The notes beneath the pieces were generated by a model. That model worked only from the letters and a program-made list of their open reading frames with translations, was not told the origin of the DNA and did not search any database. The translations under genes were made by a program, and so were the position numbers. From positions 439,511 through 503,510 of the forward strand of contig CAJTPT010000001.1 in the NCBI GenBank assembly GCA_910578545.1: 64,000 nucleotides of DNA. Reading direction: 5' to 3'. This stretch comes from an uncultured Christensenella sp. Lineage in GTDB: Bacteria > Bacillota > Clostridia > Christensenellales > Pumilibacteraceae. Positions 8,198 through 16,809 of the stretch are shown piece by piece (the stretch's first letter is position 1; every line of letters begins with the position of its first letter).

Positions 8198-8438
8198 ACA
8201 ACCTCCTTTCTTGAATGAATTGTTTTATGCGCCTTTTGAGCGCCGCGTTTGTCGGGTCGGTAATTCCGCTTTGGTCCACTACCCGTAAATGCCTTTTGCG
8301 TTTGAGCTTCGGTTTTTCCGCCGTTCTCGATTTGCCGTCCGCTATCAGAACGAACTGCTCGTTCAAGACCGCTATCACCACGAACGGATCGCCCGTATCG
8401 TGTCCGGCACGACTTACCACTATATCGCCGATTTGCAC
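8184..8438 (-). CDS. KOW-domain RNA-binding protein (L14e-like)
   Basis: An 84-residue protein with an N-terminal KOW motif (IGDIVVSRAGHDTGDPFVVI) and a lysine-rich middle (KPKLKRKRHLRVV). This short family is found in Firmicutes between map and infA and resembles archaeal/eukaryotic L14e. Its role is unproven, probably ribosome-associated. GTG start with GAGGTG upstream. It begins 15 bp after map and overlaps infA by 14 bp. Confidence 0.88.
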   Translation of the reverse strand: MQIGDIVVSRAGHDTGDPFVVIAVLNEQFVLIADGKSRTAEKPKLKRKRHLRVVDQSGITDPTNAALKRRIKQFIQERRLYAEK

Positions 8439-8453
8439 GTTACACCTCGGATT

Positions 8454-9197
8454 TTACAGCGTAAGGATTTCGGGCGCGCCGTCCGCATTGATAATCACGG
8501 TGTTTTCGTAATGCGCCGCGTTACTGCCGTCCATTGTCCGAACAGTCCAACCGTCGCGATCGACCTTGACTCGCCAATCGCCCGCCGTAATCATCGGCTC
8601 GATACATATGCACAGCCCCGCCTTGAGCGGTGAGCCGGTGCCGCGCCTGCCGAAGTTGGGGACCTCGGGCGGCTCGTGCATTTTGTGCCCGATACCGTGT
8701 CCCGTCAGCGCGCGAACTACGCCGTAGCCGTGCAGTTCGGTATAAAGCTGTACCGCGCTTGCGATATCGCCTACGCGACCGCCCGCTTTGGCGTGCTCTA
8801 ACCCCGCAAAAAATGCGTCCTTAGCCGCTGCGATAAGCTTTAAGTTGGCTTCCGACACGTTGCCGACCGCAAAGGTCCGCGCCGCGTCGCCCTGATATCC
8901 GTTTAAAAGTGCGGTAATGTCAACAGACACTATGTCGCCGTCCTTAACCGCCATTAGCGACGGTATTCCGTGGACGACCACGTCGTTTACCGAAATGCAC
9001 GAAGCATTCGGATAACCTTGAAAACCTTTACTCGACGGGATTGCGCCAAGCGATCTAATCGTTTGCTCAACCACCCTGTCGATTTCTACCGTCGTTACGC
9101 CCGGGACGATAAACCGTTCTGCCGCATCGAGCGCGGCTTTTACGACGCGGCTCGCCGCTCGCATTCCCTCACGCTCTTTTTCGGTCTTGACTATCAT
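8454..9197 (-). CDS. map: Methionine aminopeptidase type I
   Basis: Removes the N-terminal methionine from nascent proteins in the cytosol. 247 residues with the metal ligands in the usual places: VVHGIPS, DITALLNGYQGDAARTF (two Asp), TGHGIGHKMHEPPEVPNF (His), CICIEPMI (Glu) and AHYENTVII (Glu). No N-terminal zinc or SH3 extension. Its ATG overlaps the adk stop by 4 nt (ATGA), so translation is probably coupled. Confidence 0.97.
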   Translation of the reverse strand: MIVKTEKEREGMRAASRVVKAALDAAERFIVPGVTTVEIDRVVEQTIRSLGAIPSSKGFQGYPNASCISVNDVVVHGIPSLMAVKDGDIVSVDITALLNGYQGDAARTFAVGNVSEANLKLIAAAKDAFFAGLEHAKAGGRVGDIASAVQLYTELHGYGVVRALTGHGIGHKMHEPPEVPNFGRRGTGSPLKAGLCICIEPMITAGDWRVKVDRDGWTVRTMDGSNAAHYENTVIINADGAPEILTL

Positions 9198-9811
9198 TTA
9201 AGCGCCGCCTCGATCGCCTTATTGACGTCCTCTATCGACTGCATTCCGTCGACGTTTTTGAGCACGCCTTTCGCCTTGTAATACTCGACGAGCGGGGCGG
9301 TGTTTTCGGCGTAAACCTTTAACCGATTTTCCACGACCTCGCGCTTGTCGTCGTCGCGAATGATAAGCGCTTCACCGCATTCCTTGCACTTGCCGTCGGG
9401 CGCGTTGCCCGCGCTTGTGGAATATCCGCACTTGGGGCAAACCCTGCGGCTCGCCATTCTGTCCGCGAGCTTATTAAGGTCGGTTACAAGGTTGAGCGCC
9501 ACGTCGATAGTAACTATCTTGGCGAGCGCGTCCGCCTGGGCCTTGGTGCGAGGGAATCCGTCGAGCAGGAAGCCCGTTTTGCAATCGGGCTGTTCGATTC
9601 GATCCTTCAACAGCGCGACGACCAACTCGTCGGGAACAAGCTTGCCAGCGTCCATGTACGCCTTGGCTTGCTTGCCGAGCTCGGTGCCCTCCGACGTATT
9701 TTTGCGAAGTATGTCGCCCGTCGATACGTGCGGAATGTTATGGGTCTTGCAGATGAGCGCCGCTTGCGTGCCTTTGCCGCTACCCGGCGCACCCATTATT
9801 ATAAGGTTCAT
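9194..9811 (-). CDS. adk: Adenylate kinase, zinc-binding long form
   Basis: Interconverts AMP + ATP and 2 ADP. 205 residues with the P-loop GAPGSGKGTQ, the AMP site STGDILRKN and LLDGFPRTKAQADAL, and a LID domain holding CPKCGYSTSAGN and CKEC, a four-cysteine zinc site as in many Gram-positive enzymes. It follows secY after a 123-bp gap, the usual secY-adk-map order. Confidence 0.97.
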   Translation of the reverse strand: MNLIIMGAPGSGKGTQAALICKTHNIPHVSTGDILRKNTSEGTELGKQAKAYMDAGKLVPDELVVALLKDRIEQPDCKTGFLLDGFPRTKAQADALAKIVTIDVALNLVTDLNKLADRMASRRVCPKCGYSTSAGNAPDGKCKECGEALIIRDDDKREVVENRLKVYAENTAPLVEYYKAKGVLKNVDGMQSIEDVNKAIEAALK

Positions 9812-9934
9812 GAAAACTCCGAATTGTTTAAGTGGAAAAATTGATTTGAATGTGGGATTTTGCGTAGCCGCGCGTCAAACGGACAACAATCGGCAACCCG
9901 AACGTAGGCCGTATCATGCGATGGATACGTGAAG

Positions 9935-11239
9935 TTACTTAAGGAAGCCCTTGTACTGCTTCATCATAAGCTGACTCTGCAACTGCTTTTCAAACTCAAG
10001 CGCGACCGAAACGACGATTAGCATACCCGTTGCCGAGAAGGCGTTTACGAGCGACGACGTTTGACCGAGCACCGCCGCGAATATAACCGACGGAACGAGC
10101 GCGATAAACGCGAGGAATATTGCGCCGAACAGCGTAAGCCGCTTGGATATGCGCGCAAGGTATTCGGTAGTCGGTTTGCCCGGGCGGATACCGTTGATAA
10201 ATCCGCCGTACTGCTGAATGTTGCGAGAGATGTCCTCGGGATTGAACTCGATTTGCGCATAGAAGTACGAGAAGAACAGAATCAACAACGAAACGAAAAT
10301 CGCGTACAGCCACGAGCCTGCGCCAAGCCACGTCGCCCACCAGATATAAAATCCGCTTTCGGGTGCGACCAACTGCGCTATCATTTGCGGGAAGGAAATC
10401 AACGCCGTGGCAAAGATTATAGGCATAACGCCGCTCGCATTGACCTTAATCGGAATGAACGAGCTTTGTCCGCCGTACTGCTTCCTGCCTTTTATCTGTT
10501 TGGCATACTGAACGGGTACTCGGCGCTCTGCTCCGTCTACGAACACAATAAGCAAGAAAACCGCTACTACCATTAGCACAAAGCCGACGAGCTGCCAAAT
10601 AGCCATTTCGTCGCCGGATACCGCGAGCTGGATTGTATTTACAATGCCCATACCCGCCGAGGCGATGATACCGACAAAAATCAAAAGGCTTATGCCGTTG
10701 CCGATACCGTAATCGGTGATGCGCTCGCCCAACCACATGGTGAGCATAGAGCCCATAACCATGAGAAGAACTACGAATATAGATATAACCCAGGTCTGCG
10801 TCATCGGCCCGAACACGTTGTTGGAAATGTATCCGGCACGCGCATACGATACCGTTACGCCGATAGCCTGTGCAAGCGCGAGTGCGATTGTAATATAACG
10901 CGTGATTTGCGTTATCTTCTTTTTGCCCTCGTCACCCTGCTTTTGGTATTCCTGCAACCGCGGTATTGCTACCGACAGAAGCTGCAGAATAATCGACGCG
11001 TTAATGTACGGCGTGATACCTATTGCAAAAAACGCACCGTTAGATAGCGCATTACCGGTAATGCCGTTAAGCAAACCGAGCAAGCCGTCGGTAATCGACT
11101 GACCCTCGATTGTTGCCACGTCGATACCCGGAAGGGGCACCCAGCAACCGAGCCTATATATAAAGAGGAGCGCAAGAGTGATTAGTATCTTTCTGCGCAC
11201 GTCTTTATTTTTGAAAGCGTTTTTAAGCGTTTCAAACAT
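9935..11239 (-). CDS. secY: Preprotein translocase subunit SecY
   Basis: The channel subunit of the SecYEG translocon in the cytoplasmic membrane. 434 residues with about ten hydrophobic helices. Recognisable parts are LALLFIYRLGCWVPLPGIDV near the N-terminus (plug region follows), ITDYGIGNGISLLIFVGIIA, VQYAKQIKGRKQYGGQSSFI and NPEDISRNIQQYGGFINGIR with the cytoplasmic loop that contacts SecA and the ribosome. Its start overlaps the rplO stop by one nt (TAATG). Confidence 0.98.
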   Translation of the reverse strand: MFETLKNAFKNKDVRRKILITLALLFIYRLGCWVPLPGIDVATIEGQSITDGLLGLLNGITGNALSNGAFFAIGITPYINASIILQLLSVAIPRLQEYQKQGDEGKKKITQITRYITIALALAQAIGVTVSYARAGYISNNVFGPMTQTWVISIFVVLLMVMGSMLTMWLGERITDYGIGNGISLLIFVGIIASAGMGIVNTIQLAVSGDEMAIWQLVGFVLMVVAVFLLIVFVDGAERRVPVQYAKQIKGRKQYGGQSSFIPIKVNASGVMPIIFATALISFPQMIAQLVAPESGFYIWWATWLGAGSWLYAIFVSLLILFFSYFYAQIEFNPEDISRNIQQYGGFINGIRPGKPTTEYLARISKRLTLFGAIFLAFIALVPSVIFAAVLGQTSSLVNAFSATGMLIVVSVALEFEKQLQSQLMMKQYKGFLK

Positions 11240-11682
11240 TAGATGACCTCAACAGTGCCGCCCGCTTTTTCGATTTTCTCTTTAGCGGACGCCGTGAACT
11301 TAGCCGCTTTTACGGTCAGTTTCTTTGTAAGCTCGCCGTCGCCCAAAACCTTGAGTCCGTAGGCTTCGACCTTTTTTACAACGCCCGTTTCGACCAACAG
11401 CTTAAGATCGACAACAGTGCCGTCGTCGAACATGTTGAGCTTGTCGATATTGATAACGGAAAATTCCTTTTGGAACTTGTTGTTAAAGCCGCGCTTAGGA
11501 AGTCTGCGCATGAGCGTGATTTGTCCGCCCTCGAACCCGGGACGAACGCCGCCGCCGCTACGCGCCCACTGACCTTTATGACCTTTGCCGGACGTTTTGC
11601 CCAAGCCCGATCCGATACCGCGGCCCAAACGCTTGGCTTTGGTGTGCGAGCCGTCTGCCGGCATAAGTGCGTGCATTTTCAT
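11239..11682 (-). CDS. rplO: 50S ribosomal protein L15
   Basis: 147 residues. The glycine-rich N-terminal arm that threads into 23S rRNA is clear: KRLGRGIGSGLGKTSGKGHK and RSGGGVRPGFEGGQITLMRR. The globular part follows. Standard length and position between rpmD and secY. Confidence 0.97.
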   Translation of the reverse strand: MKMHALMPADGSHTKAKRLGRGIGSGLGKTSGKGHKGQWARSGGGVRPGFEGGQITLMRRLPKRGFNNKFQKEFSVINIDKLNMFDDGTVVDLKLLVETGVVKKVEAYGLKVLGDGELTKKLTVKAAKFTASAKEKIEKAGGTVEVI

Positions 11683-11769
11683 TTTAATTGCCTCCTATTT
11701 CGTGAAAACTCAATCGGATTATTTTCGTCTTGCTTATCGCAACCGACAAACAAGTACGAACAAACTCGA

Positions 11770-11976
11770 TTAAGCCTCCGCAACGGTAACCAAGTGGCAT
11801 ACCGTTCTTATCATACCGCGCATGGCGGGGTTGTCCTCGACGGTCACGGTCTGACCGATCTTTTTCAATCCCAACGCCTCAACGGTGCGCTGTTGTTTAA
11901 CCAAACGTCCCGCCGTGCTCTTTACAAGCGTTACGTTAAGCTTTTTGTTTTCGGTTTTTTCAGCTTTCTTTGCCAT
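11770..11976 (-). CDS. rpmD: 50S ribosomal protein L30
   Basis: 68 residues; LNVTLVKSTAGRLVKQQRTV and GLKKIGQTVTVEDNPAMRGM are the family signature. A short Lys/Glu-rich N-terminus (AKKAEKTENKK) precedes it. A long gap with a structured repeat separates it from rpsE upstream. Confidence 0.96.
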   Translation of the reverse strand: MAKKAEKTENKKLNVTLVKSTAGRLVKQQRTVEALGLKKIGQTVTVEDNPAMRGMIRTVCHLVTVAEA

Positions 11977-12095
11977 GTTGTTCTCCTACTTAGGCGTGAC
12001 CGCCCTACTTAGGTTGATTGTTGATTTTATAAACCGCAAATAAATTCGCGATTTTGATAGGCTATGAGTAACGCGGCGCGTTTAGATTGCGTTAG

Positions 12096-12179
12096 CGTTT
12101 TCGAGCGGATACAAGGCGCGGTGACGAAGTCGTAGCAACGCTACGTCGAGGAGCCGCAACGCGGTAAACGCCGAAAACG
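12096..12179 (+). repeat. Structured intergenic element E3 (rpsE-rpmD gap)
   Basis: Arms CGTTTTCG (12096) and CGAAAACG (12172) enclose ACAAGGCG, GACGAAG and the central palindrome CGTAGCAACGCTACG, then TCGAGGAGCCGC. Further pairing lies outside (GCGTTAGCG; CAAGCGTTAACG). The gap spans 11977-12213. Same family and orientation as E1 and E2. Confidence 0.7.
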
Positions 12180-12213
12180 GTAGCAAGATAATGCGCAAGC
12201 GTTAACGAATAGA

Positions 12214-12732
12214 CTACAGTTCTTCGACGGTTTTGCCGCGTATCGCCGCAACCTCATCCGCCGTACGCAAACTTTCGAGCGCCTTCATTGTGGCTTTAAC
12301 CACGTTGATAGGGTTGCGCGAGCCGTAGCACTTGGTGGTGATGTTGTTGATGCCGCACAGCTCCAACACCGCGCGGACGGAACCGCCGGCTATAACGCCT
12401 CGACCTTCGGGTGCGGGACGAAGAAGGACCTTACTGCATGAAAACTCGCCGATCGTTTCGTGCGGGATAGCCGTGCCGTTGAGCGAAATCTTTTTCATAT
12501 CGCGACGCGCTGCCTGTTCCGCCTTTTTGATCGCTTCGGGAACCTCGGTGGCTTTGCCCATGCCTATGCCCACTCTGCCCTTGCCGTCACCGGCAACGAC
12601 GAGCGCGGCAAAACTGCTGTTGCGACCGCCCTTAACGACCTTGCAAACTCTGCGAGTAGTGACGAGCTTGGTTTTGATGCCGTCATCGACAACGTCTTTT
12701 TCTCTTTTCTTTCTGAATTCTTCGCGTGCCAT
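12214..12732 (-). CDS. rpsE: 30S ribosomal protein S5
   Basis: S5 helps set decoding accuracy. 172 residues with the double-stranded RNA-binding part TTRRVCKVVKGGRNSSFAAL, then VGIGMGKATEVPEAIKKAEQ and RPAPEGRGVIAGGSVRAVLE. Length is standard. It starts 9 bp after rplR. Confidence 0.98.
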   Translation of the reverse strand: MAREEFRKKREKDVVDDGIKTKLVTTRRVCKVVKGGRNSSFAALVVAGDGKGRVGIGMGKATEVPEAIKKAEQAARRDMKKISLNGTAIPHETIGEFSCSKVLLRPAPEGRGVIAGGSVRAVLELCGINNITTKCYGSRNPINVVKATMKALESLRTADEVAAIRGKTVEEL

Positions 12733-12741
12733 GATTTGCTC

Positions 12742-13104
12742 CTAAAACTTAAGTCCGGCAGCTCTTGCCGCATCAGCGAGCGCTTTTACGCGTCCGGTGT
12801 AAAGGTATCCGCCGCGGTCGAAAACCACTTCGGTAATGCCCTTTTCCTTTGCCTTTTTGGCGACGTAATCGCCTACGAACTCGGCCTGCTGGGTCTTGGT
12901 CTTGCCCTTGAGGTCGACGCCTTTTACAAGCGTGCTACCCGAGCAAAGCGTGACGCCTTTTACGTCGTCGATGACCTGAGCATAGATATGACTTGTCGAA
13001 CGGTAAACCGCAAGACGGGGGCGCTCCGCAGTGCCCTTTACGTCATAGCGCAAGCGCTTATGACGCTTCATACGAATTTTGTTTTTATCGATCTTCTTAA
13101 TCAT
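12742..13104 (-). CDS. rplR: 50S ribosomal protein L18
   Basis: A 5S rRNA-binding protein of 120 residues. Typical are RMKRHKRLRYDVKGTAERPR, LAVYRSTSHIYAQVIDDVKG and the C-terminus VFDRGGYLYTGRVKALADAA. Between rplF and rpsE as usual. Confidence 0.97.
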   Translation of the reverse strand: MIKKIDKNKIRMKRHKRLRYDVKGTAERPRLAVYRSTSHIYAQVIDDVKGVTLCSGSTLVKGVDLKGKTKTQQAEFVGDYVAKKAKEKGITEVVFDRGGYLYTGRVKALADAARAAGLKF

Positions 13105-13115
13105 TTGCCATTCTC

Positions 13116-13661
13116 CTATTTCTTACCTGCGGTCTTAGCCTCTTTACGGAGGACAACCTCGTTGCTGTAATGCAAACCGTAACCGTGATACGGCTCGACA
13201 GGGCGCTTGGACTTAATCTGCGCCGCGACTTCGCCGACGAATTCCTTGTCGATACCGCTTACTACGATGGTGAGCGGATCGGGGCAGGTAACGGTAATGC
13301 CTTGCGGAATGGTGTATTCTACGGGCTTGCTGTAGCCGATGTTCATGACAAGCTTATTGCCGGTAACAGCGCATTTGTAACCGACGCCGGCTACTATGAG
13401 CGTTTTGGTAAACGCGTTCTGAACGCCTTGTACCATGTTGGCAATGAGCTGACGGTACAGACCGTGATAAGCGCGTGTCTGCTTGTTGTCGTTGGCGCGC
13501 GTTACGTTAATGACCGCGCCGTCGATAACAACGTCTATGTCCTTGCATTTGATTTCTTGCTTGAGCTCGCCGAGCTTGCCTTTGACGGTAACGACGCCGT
13601 TCTCGAAAGTAACGGTGACGCCCGCGGGCAAATCAATATGTTTTCTGCCTATACGAGACAT
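13116..13661 (-). CDS. rplF: 50S ribosomal protein L6
   Basis: 181 residues with the two repeated L6 domains. MSRIGRKHIDLPAGVTVTFE opens it, and the C-terminal motif KRPVEPYHGYGLHYSNE is close to the usual KPPEPYKGKGIRY but departs at the end. L6 supports the sarcin-ricin loop region. Starts 9 bp after rpsH. Confidence 0.97.
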   Translation of the reverse strand: MSRIGRKHIDLPAGVTVTFENGVVTVKGKLGELKQEIKCKDIDVVIDGAVINVTRANDNKQTRAYHGLYRQLIANMVQGVQNAFTKTLIVAGVGYKCAVTGNKLVMNIGYSKPVEYTIPQGITVTCPDPLTIVVSGIDKEFVGEVAAQIKSKRPVEPYHGYGLHYSNEVVLRKEAKTAGKK

Positions 13662-13670
13662 ATCGCCCTC

Positions 13671-14066
13671 CTACCACACGTAGGCAAGCACTTCGCCGCC
13701 TACCTTGAGCTCGCGCGCTTTTTTGTCGGTAATGACGCCGTGCGAGGTGGATATAATAGCTATACCGTAGCCGCCGAGAACCTTGGGAAGGTCTTCGCAA
13801 CCGCAATATACGCGGAGGCCGGGCTTGGATATGCGCTTAAGATTGGTTATCGCGTTGCGATTTCCGCTGTACTTGAGCACAACCTTGATGTTGGTGTGTC
13901 CCTTGTCTTCTACGAGCTCACAGCCGGAAACAAAGCCCTCGTCGACGAGAATGTCCACTATAGCCTTTTTCATCTTGGACGCAGGTATGGATACGGTATC
14001 GTGTCTTGCAGTTATTGCATTACGGATTCTTGTGAGCAAATCCGCGATAGGATCTGTTGTAACCAT
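13671..14066 (-). CDS. rpsH: 30S ribosomal protein S8
   Basis: 131 residues; TTDPIADLLTRIRNAITARH at the N-terminus and GGYGIAIISTSHGVITDKKA at the C-terminal rRNA-binding part identify S8. In many bacteria S8 represses the spc operon, but no target structure was located here. Confidence 0.97.
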   Translation of the reverse strand: MVTTDPIADLLTRIRNAITARHDTVSIPASKMKKAIVDILVDEGFVSGCELVEDKGHTNIKVVLKYSGNRNAITNLKRISKPGLRVYCGCEDLPKVLGGYGIAIISTSHGVITDKKARELKVGGEVLAYVW

Positions 14067-14079
14067 TATTCGTACCTCC

Positions 14080-14265
14080 TTACCAGCTCGACTTCTTTAC
14101 GCCGGGGATTTCACCCTTGTACGCAAGTTCGCGAAAGCAAATTCTGCAAATGCCGTACTTTTTAAGAACGGAATGCGGACGGCCGCAAATGCTGCAACGC
14201 GTATAAGCGCGCGTCGTGTATTTGGGCATCCTTTGCTGTTTGTTTATCATCGCCTTTTTAGCCAT
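14080..14265 (-). CDS. rpsN: 30S ribosomal protein S14, zinc type
   Basis: 61 residues with the C-x2-C...C-x2-C zinc site (CSICGRPHSVLKKYGICRIC) of the short RpsN type, ending GEIPGVKKSSW. Located between rplE and rpsH, the normal place in Firmicutes. Confidence 0.98.
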   Translation of the reverse strand: MAKKAMINKQQRMPKYTTRAYTRCSICGRPHSVLKKYGICRICFRELAYKGEIPGVKKSSW

Positions 14266-14276
14266 AATTATCTCCT

Positions 14277-14891
14277 TTAGTTCTTAAACGGCATGCCGAG
14301 CTTGGTAAGAAGAAGCTTAGCTTCCTCGTCGGTGCGAGCGGTCGTAACAACGTCCACGTCGAAACCGCGAATCTTTTCTATAAGCTCGTACGAGATTTCG
14401 GGGAATATCGTTTGATCCTTAATGCCGAGCGCGTAGTTGCCGCGTCCGTCAAAGGACTTGCCCGAAATTCCGCGGAAGTCGCGAACACGCGGAAGCGCGA
14501 TCGAAACCAGTCTGTCAAAGAACTCGTATGCCATTTCGCCGCGAAGCGTGACCTTGATGGCTATCGACTGACCTTCGCGAAGCTTAAAGTTACTAACCGA
14601 TTTTTTGGCTTTTACCAATACGCTACGCTGTCCGGCAATCGCATCAAGCTCGGCTTGCGCAAGCTGTATGCTTTTGGAATTATCCTTAATGTCGCCCAAG
14701 CGCATGTTAAGCACTATCTTTTCGATTTTGGGGACCTGATTGACATTTTTATAGCCGCACTCTTTCATGAGCTGGGGAACTATCTCGTCCTTGTAACGCT
14801 TTTTAAGGCGGTATCTGTCGGGATTGTTCGATTTGACGGGTCTGCCGGTCGCAGTCGCCTTTCCTTTGGCTACGGTCGTTTTTGCTGCCAT
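14277..14891 (-). CDS. rplE: 50S ribosomal protein L5
   Basis: A central-protuberance protein that binds 5S rRNA. 204 residues; VPKIEKIVLNMRLGDIKDNS, AGQRSVLVKAKKSVSNFKLR and LPRVRDFRGISGKSFDGRGN are diagnostic. It carries about 25 extra N-terminal residues (MAAKTTVAKGKATATGRPVK) compared with the usual 179-180. No better internal ATG is present before RYRLKKRYKDE. Confidence 0.97.
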   Translation of the reverse strand: MAAKTTVAKGKATATGRPVKSNNPDRYRLKKRYKDEIVPQLMKECGYKNVNQVPKIEKIVLNMRLGDIKDNSKSIQLAQAELDAIAGQRSVLVKAKKSVSNFKLREGQSIAIKVTLRGEMAYEFFDRLVSIALPRVRDFRGISGKSFDGRGNYALGIKDQTIFPEISYELIEKIRGFDVDVVTTARTDEEAKLLLTKLGMPFKN

Positions 14892-14904
14892 TAGCTTTTA
14901 CTCC

Positions 14905-15423
14905 TTACTCTGTTTTACCGTCGGTACCTTGTTCGACGGGAACTTCCGATGTTTCGGCTTTTTTGGCTTTTTTAGCCGCGGGCTTCTTGGCGGGCGCCTT
15001 TTCCTTTTCGGGCGCTTCCTCTACGGGCGCGGCGCTTTCGTCCTTAGCCTTTTTAGCCTTTTTTTCGGTCTTTTTCTTTTTGTCCGGCTTTTCGGCTTTA
15101 ACGGCAACGTCGAGCGAAGCGGCGCACTTGGCGCAGATACGCACGTTTTTGCCGTCGACTTCCTGGTGACGGACTCTTACGCTTTGACCGCACGACGGAC
15201 AGATGATTTGAACGTTGCTCGCCGCAATGGGAGCTTCGACCTTTTTTCTGCCGCCCTGCTCGGTAGCCGAACGGGGTTTGATGTGGTGCGTCGCGATGTT
15301 GACGCCCTCGACAAGCACCATGCTCGTTTTGGGATCGGTCGCAAGCACTTTGCCGGTCTTGCCCTTGTCCTTGCCGGTCAAGACCTTGACGTTATCGCCT
15401 TTTCTGACATGTAAATTGTTCAT
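14905..15423 (-). CDS. rplX: 50S ribosomal protein L24 with long charged tail
   Basis: The first 105 residues are ordinary L24: KOW motif KGDNVKVLTGKDKGKTGKVL, then VEGVNIATHHIKPRSATEQG and a cysteine pair region CPSCGQSVRVRH...ICAKCA that may bind zinc. L24 starts 50S assembly near the tunnel exit. From about residue 108 it carries a low-complexity tail of about 65 residues rich in Lys, Ala, Glu and Pro (KPDKKKKTEKKAKKAKDE; KKPAAKKAKKAET), not found in standard L24. Total 172 versus about 103. Confidence 0.96.
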   Translation of the reverse strand: MNNLHVRKGDNVKVLTGKDKGKTGKVLATDPKTSMVLVEGVNIATHHIKPRSATEQGGRKKVEAPIAASNVQIICPSCGQSVRVRHQEVDGKNVRICAKCAASLDVAVKAEKPDKKKKTEKKAKKAKDESAAPVEEAPEKEKAPAKKPAAKKAKKAETSEVPVEQGTDGKTE

Positions 15424-15435
15424 CAGACCCTCCGT

Positions 15436-15804
15436 TTACAGTACTTCCGGCGCCAAAGATATGATCTTTGTGAAGTCGCGGTCGCGCAGTTCGCGGGCAA
15501 TCGGTCCGAAGATACGGGTGCCGCGAGGCTGTTTTTGGTTGTCGATAATAACTGCTGCGTTGTCGTCGAAACGGATATGCGAGCCGTCGGGACGGTTGAC
15601 GCCCTGGTGGGTGCGCACGATAACGGCTTTTACAACGTCGCCTTTCTTGACGGTGCCGCCCGGCTGTGCGGACTTGACCGACGCAGTAATGATATCGCCG
15701 ATGTTGCCGCTCTTGCGCAAGCTACCGCCCATAACCTGTATGCACATTATTTCTTTTGCGCCGGTGTTGTCGGCGACTTTAAGATACGATTGGGGTTGTA
15801 TCAT
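15436..15804 (-). CDS. rplN: 50S ribosomal protein L14
   Basis: 122 residues. MIQPQSYLKVADNTGAKEIM and GSHIRFDDNAAVIIDNQKQP, then PRGTRIFGPIARELRDRDFT, are near-invariant in L14, which forms an intersubunit bridge. Standard length. Confidence 0.98.
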   Translation of the reverse strand: MIQPQSYLKVADNTGAKEIMCIQVMGGSLRKSGNIGDIITASVKSAQPGGTVKKGDVVKAVIVRTHQGVNRPDGSHIRFDDNAAVIIDNQKQPRGTRIFGPIARELRDRDFTKIISLAPEVL

Positions 15805-15857
15805 GATTCACTCCTTACAGCGCATGCCCGATATAATCGGACGGGCGCGGTTCCTCA

Positions 15858-16112
15858 TTATTTAGCTTTTTCGACGATACGACTTACGCGCCAGCATTTG
15901 TCCTTGGAAATCGGACGAGTTTCGGTAATCTCCACTCTGTCGCCTACGCCGCACTCGTTGTTTTCGTCATGCGCCTTAAACTTTTTGGTGCGCGTAACCG
16001 TCTTTTTGTAAAGCGGGTGCTTATACTTTTCGACGACGGAAACAACGACCGTTTTGTCCATTTTGTTGGAAACGACTACGCCTTCGCGCGTCTTTCTATC
16101 ATTACGCTCCAT
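15858..16112 (-). CDS. rpsQ: 30S ribosomal protein S17
   Basis: 84-residue OB-fold protein binding the 16S 5' domain. REGVVVSNKMDKTVVVSVVE and KKFKAHDENNECGVGDRVEI are diagnostic. Its start shares one nt with the rpmC stop. Confidence 0.97.
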   Translation of the reverse strand: MERNDRKTREGVVVSNKMDKTVVVSVVEKYKHPLYKKTVTRTKKFKAHDENNECGVGDRVEITETRPISKDKCWRVSRIVEKAK

Positions 16113-16348
16113 TACTTAGCCTCCTTGGTGACCGTCTGTTTGGCGCCTTGCTCGGCCTTGGCGCGAAGCTCGCGCTCTCTTATAACGGTTTTTACGCGCG
16201 CAATGTCGCGTCTGACGTTTTGGATTTGCTTAGGGTTGGCAAGCTGTCCTGTCGCATTGGAGAACCGAAGGTTAAAAAGTTCGGTTTTAAGCGAAACAAG
16301 CTTTTGCTGCAACTCGTCATCTCTTAATTCGTGAACCTTCTCTTTCAT
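16112..16348 (-). CDS. rpmC: 50S ribosomal protein L29
   Basis: Two-helix protein at the tunnel exit, 78 residues. LRDDELQQKLVSLKTELFNL and the motif QIQNVRRDIARVKTVIRER fix the call. The C-terminus runs about ten residues beyond the norm (AEQGAKQTVTKEAK). One-nt overlap with both neighbours. Confidence 0.97.
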   Translation of the reverse strand: MKEKVHELRDDELQQKLVSLKTELFNLRFSNATGQLANPKQIQNVRRDIARVKTVIRERELRAKAEQGAKQTVTKEAK

Positions 16349-16809
16349 TATTCAACCTCCTTGACTTCTTCCGTCGTAGCTTCCGATTCCACCGTATCCA
16401 AGTCGGACTTGGTGACTATCTTGCAACGAACGGGAAGTTTGTACGACGCAAGACGGAGAGCTTCGCGAGCAATAGGCTCGGCTACGCCCGCCATCTCGAA
16501 CATGACGGTTCCGGGTTTGACAACCGCAGCCCAGTATTCCGGCGCGCCCTTACCGCTACCCATACGGGTGTCGGCAGGCTTTTTGGAATAGGGCTTGTGC
16601 GGGAATATATCGATCCAAACCTTACCGCCGCGCTTGGTGTAACGCGTCATCGCGACACGGGCCGCCTCGATCTGGTTGGAAGTAATTCTGCCCGGATCCT
16701 CGCTGACGAGTGCGAACTCGCCGTATGCAACCTTGTTGCCGCGAGTGGCTTTGCCTTTCATTCTGCCGCGCTGTACTCTGCGGTGCTTAACTTTGTTGGG
16801 ACTTAACAT
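16348..16809 (-). CDS. rplP: 50S ribosomal protein L16
   Basis: 153 residues; MLSPNKVKHRRVQRGRMKGK, ARVAMTRYTKRGGKVWIDIF and RMGSGKGAPEYWAAVVKPG are diagnostic. L16 helps place tRNA near the peptidyl-transferase centre. An acidic C-terminal extension (TVESEATTEEVKEVE) adds about 12 residues. One-nt overlap with rpsC and rpmC. Confidence 0.97.
   Translation of the reverse strand: MLSPNKVKHRRVQRGRMKGKATRGNKVAYGEFALVSEDPGRITSNQIEAARVAMTRYTKRGGKVWIDIFPHKPYSKKPADTRMGSGKGAPEYWAAVVKPGTVMFEMAGVAEPIAREALRLASYKLPVRCKIVTKSDLDTVESEATTEEVKEVE

Noticed and set aside
11470..12012. Long open frames antisense to ribosomal protein genes throughout 4.4-21 kb
   Set aside because: They are shadows of well-identified genes, without ribosome sites or recognisable products.
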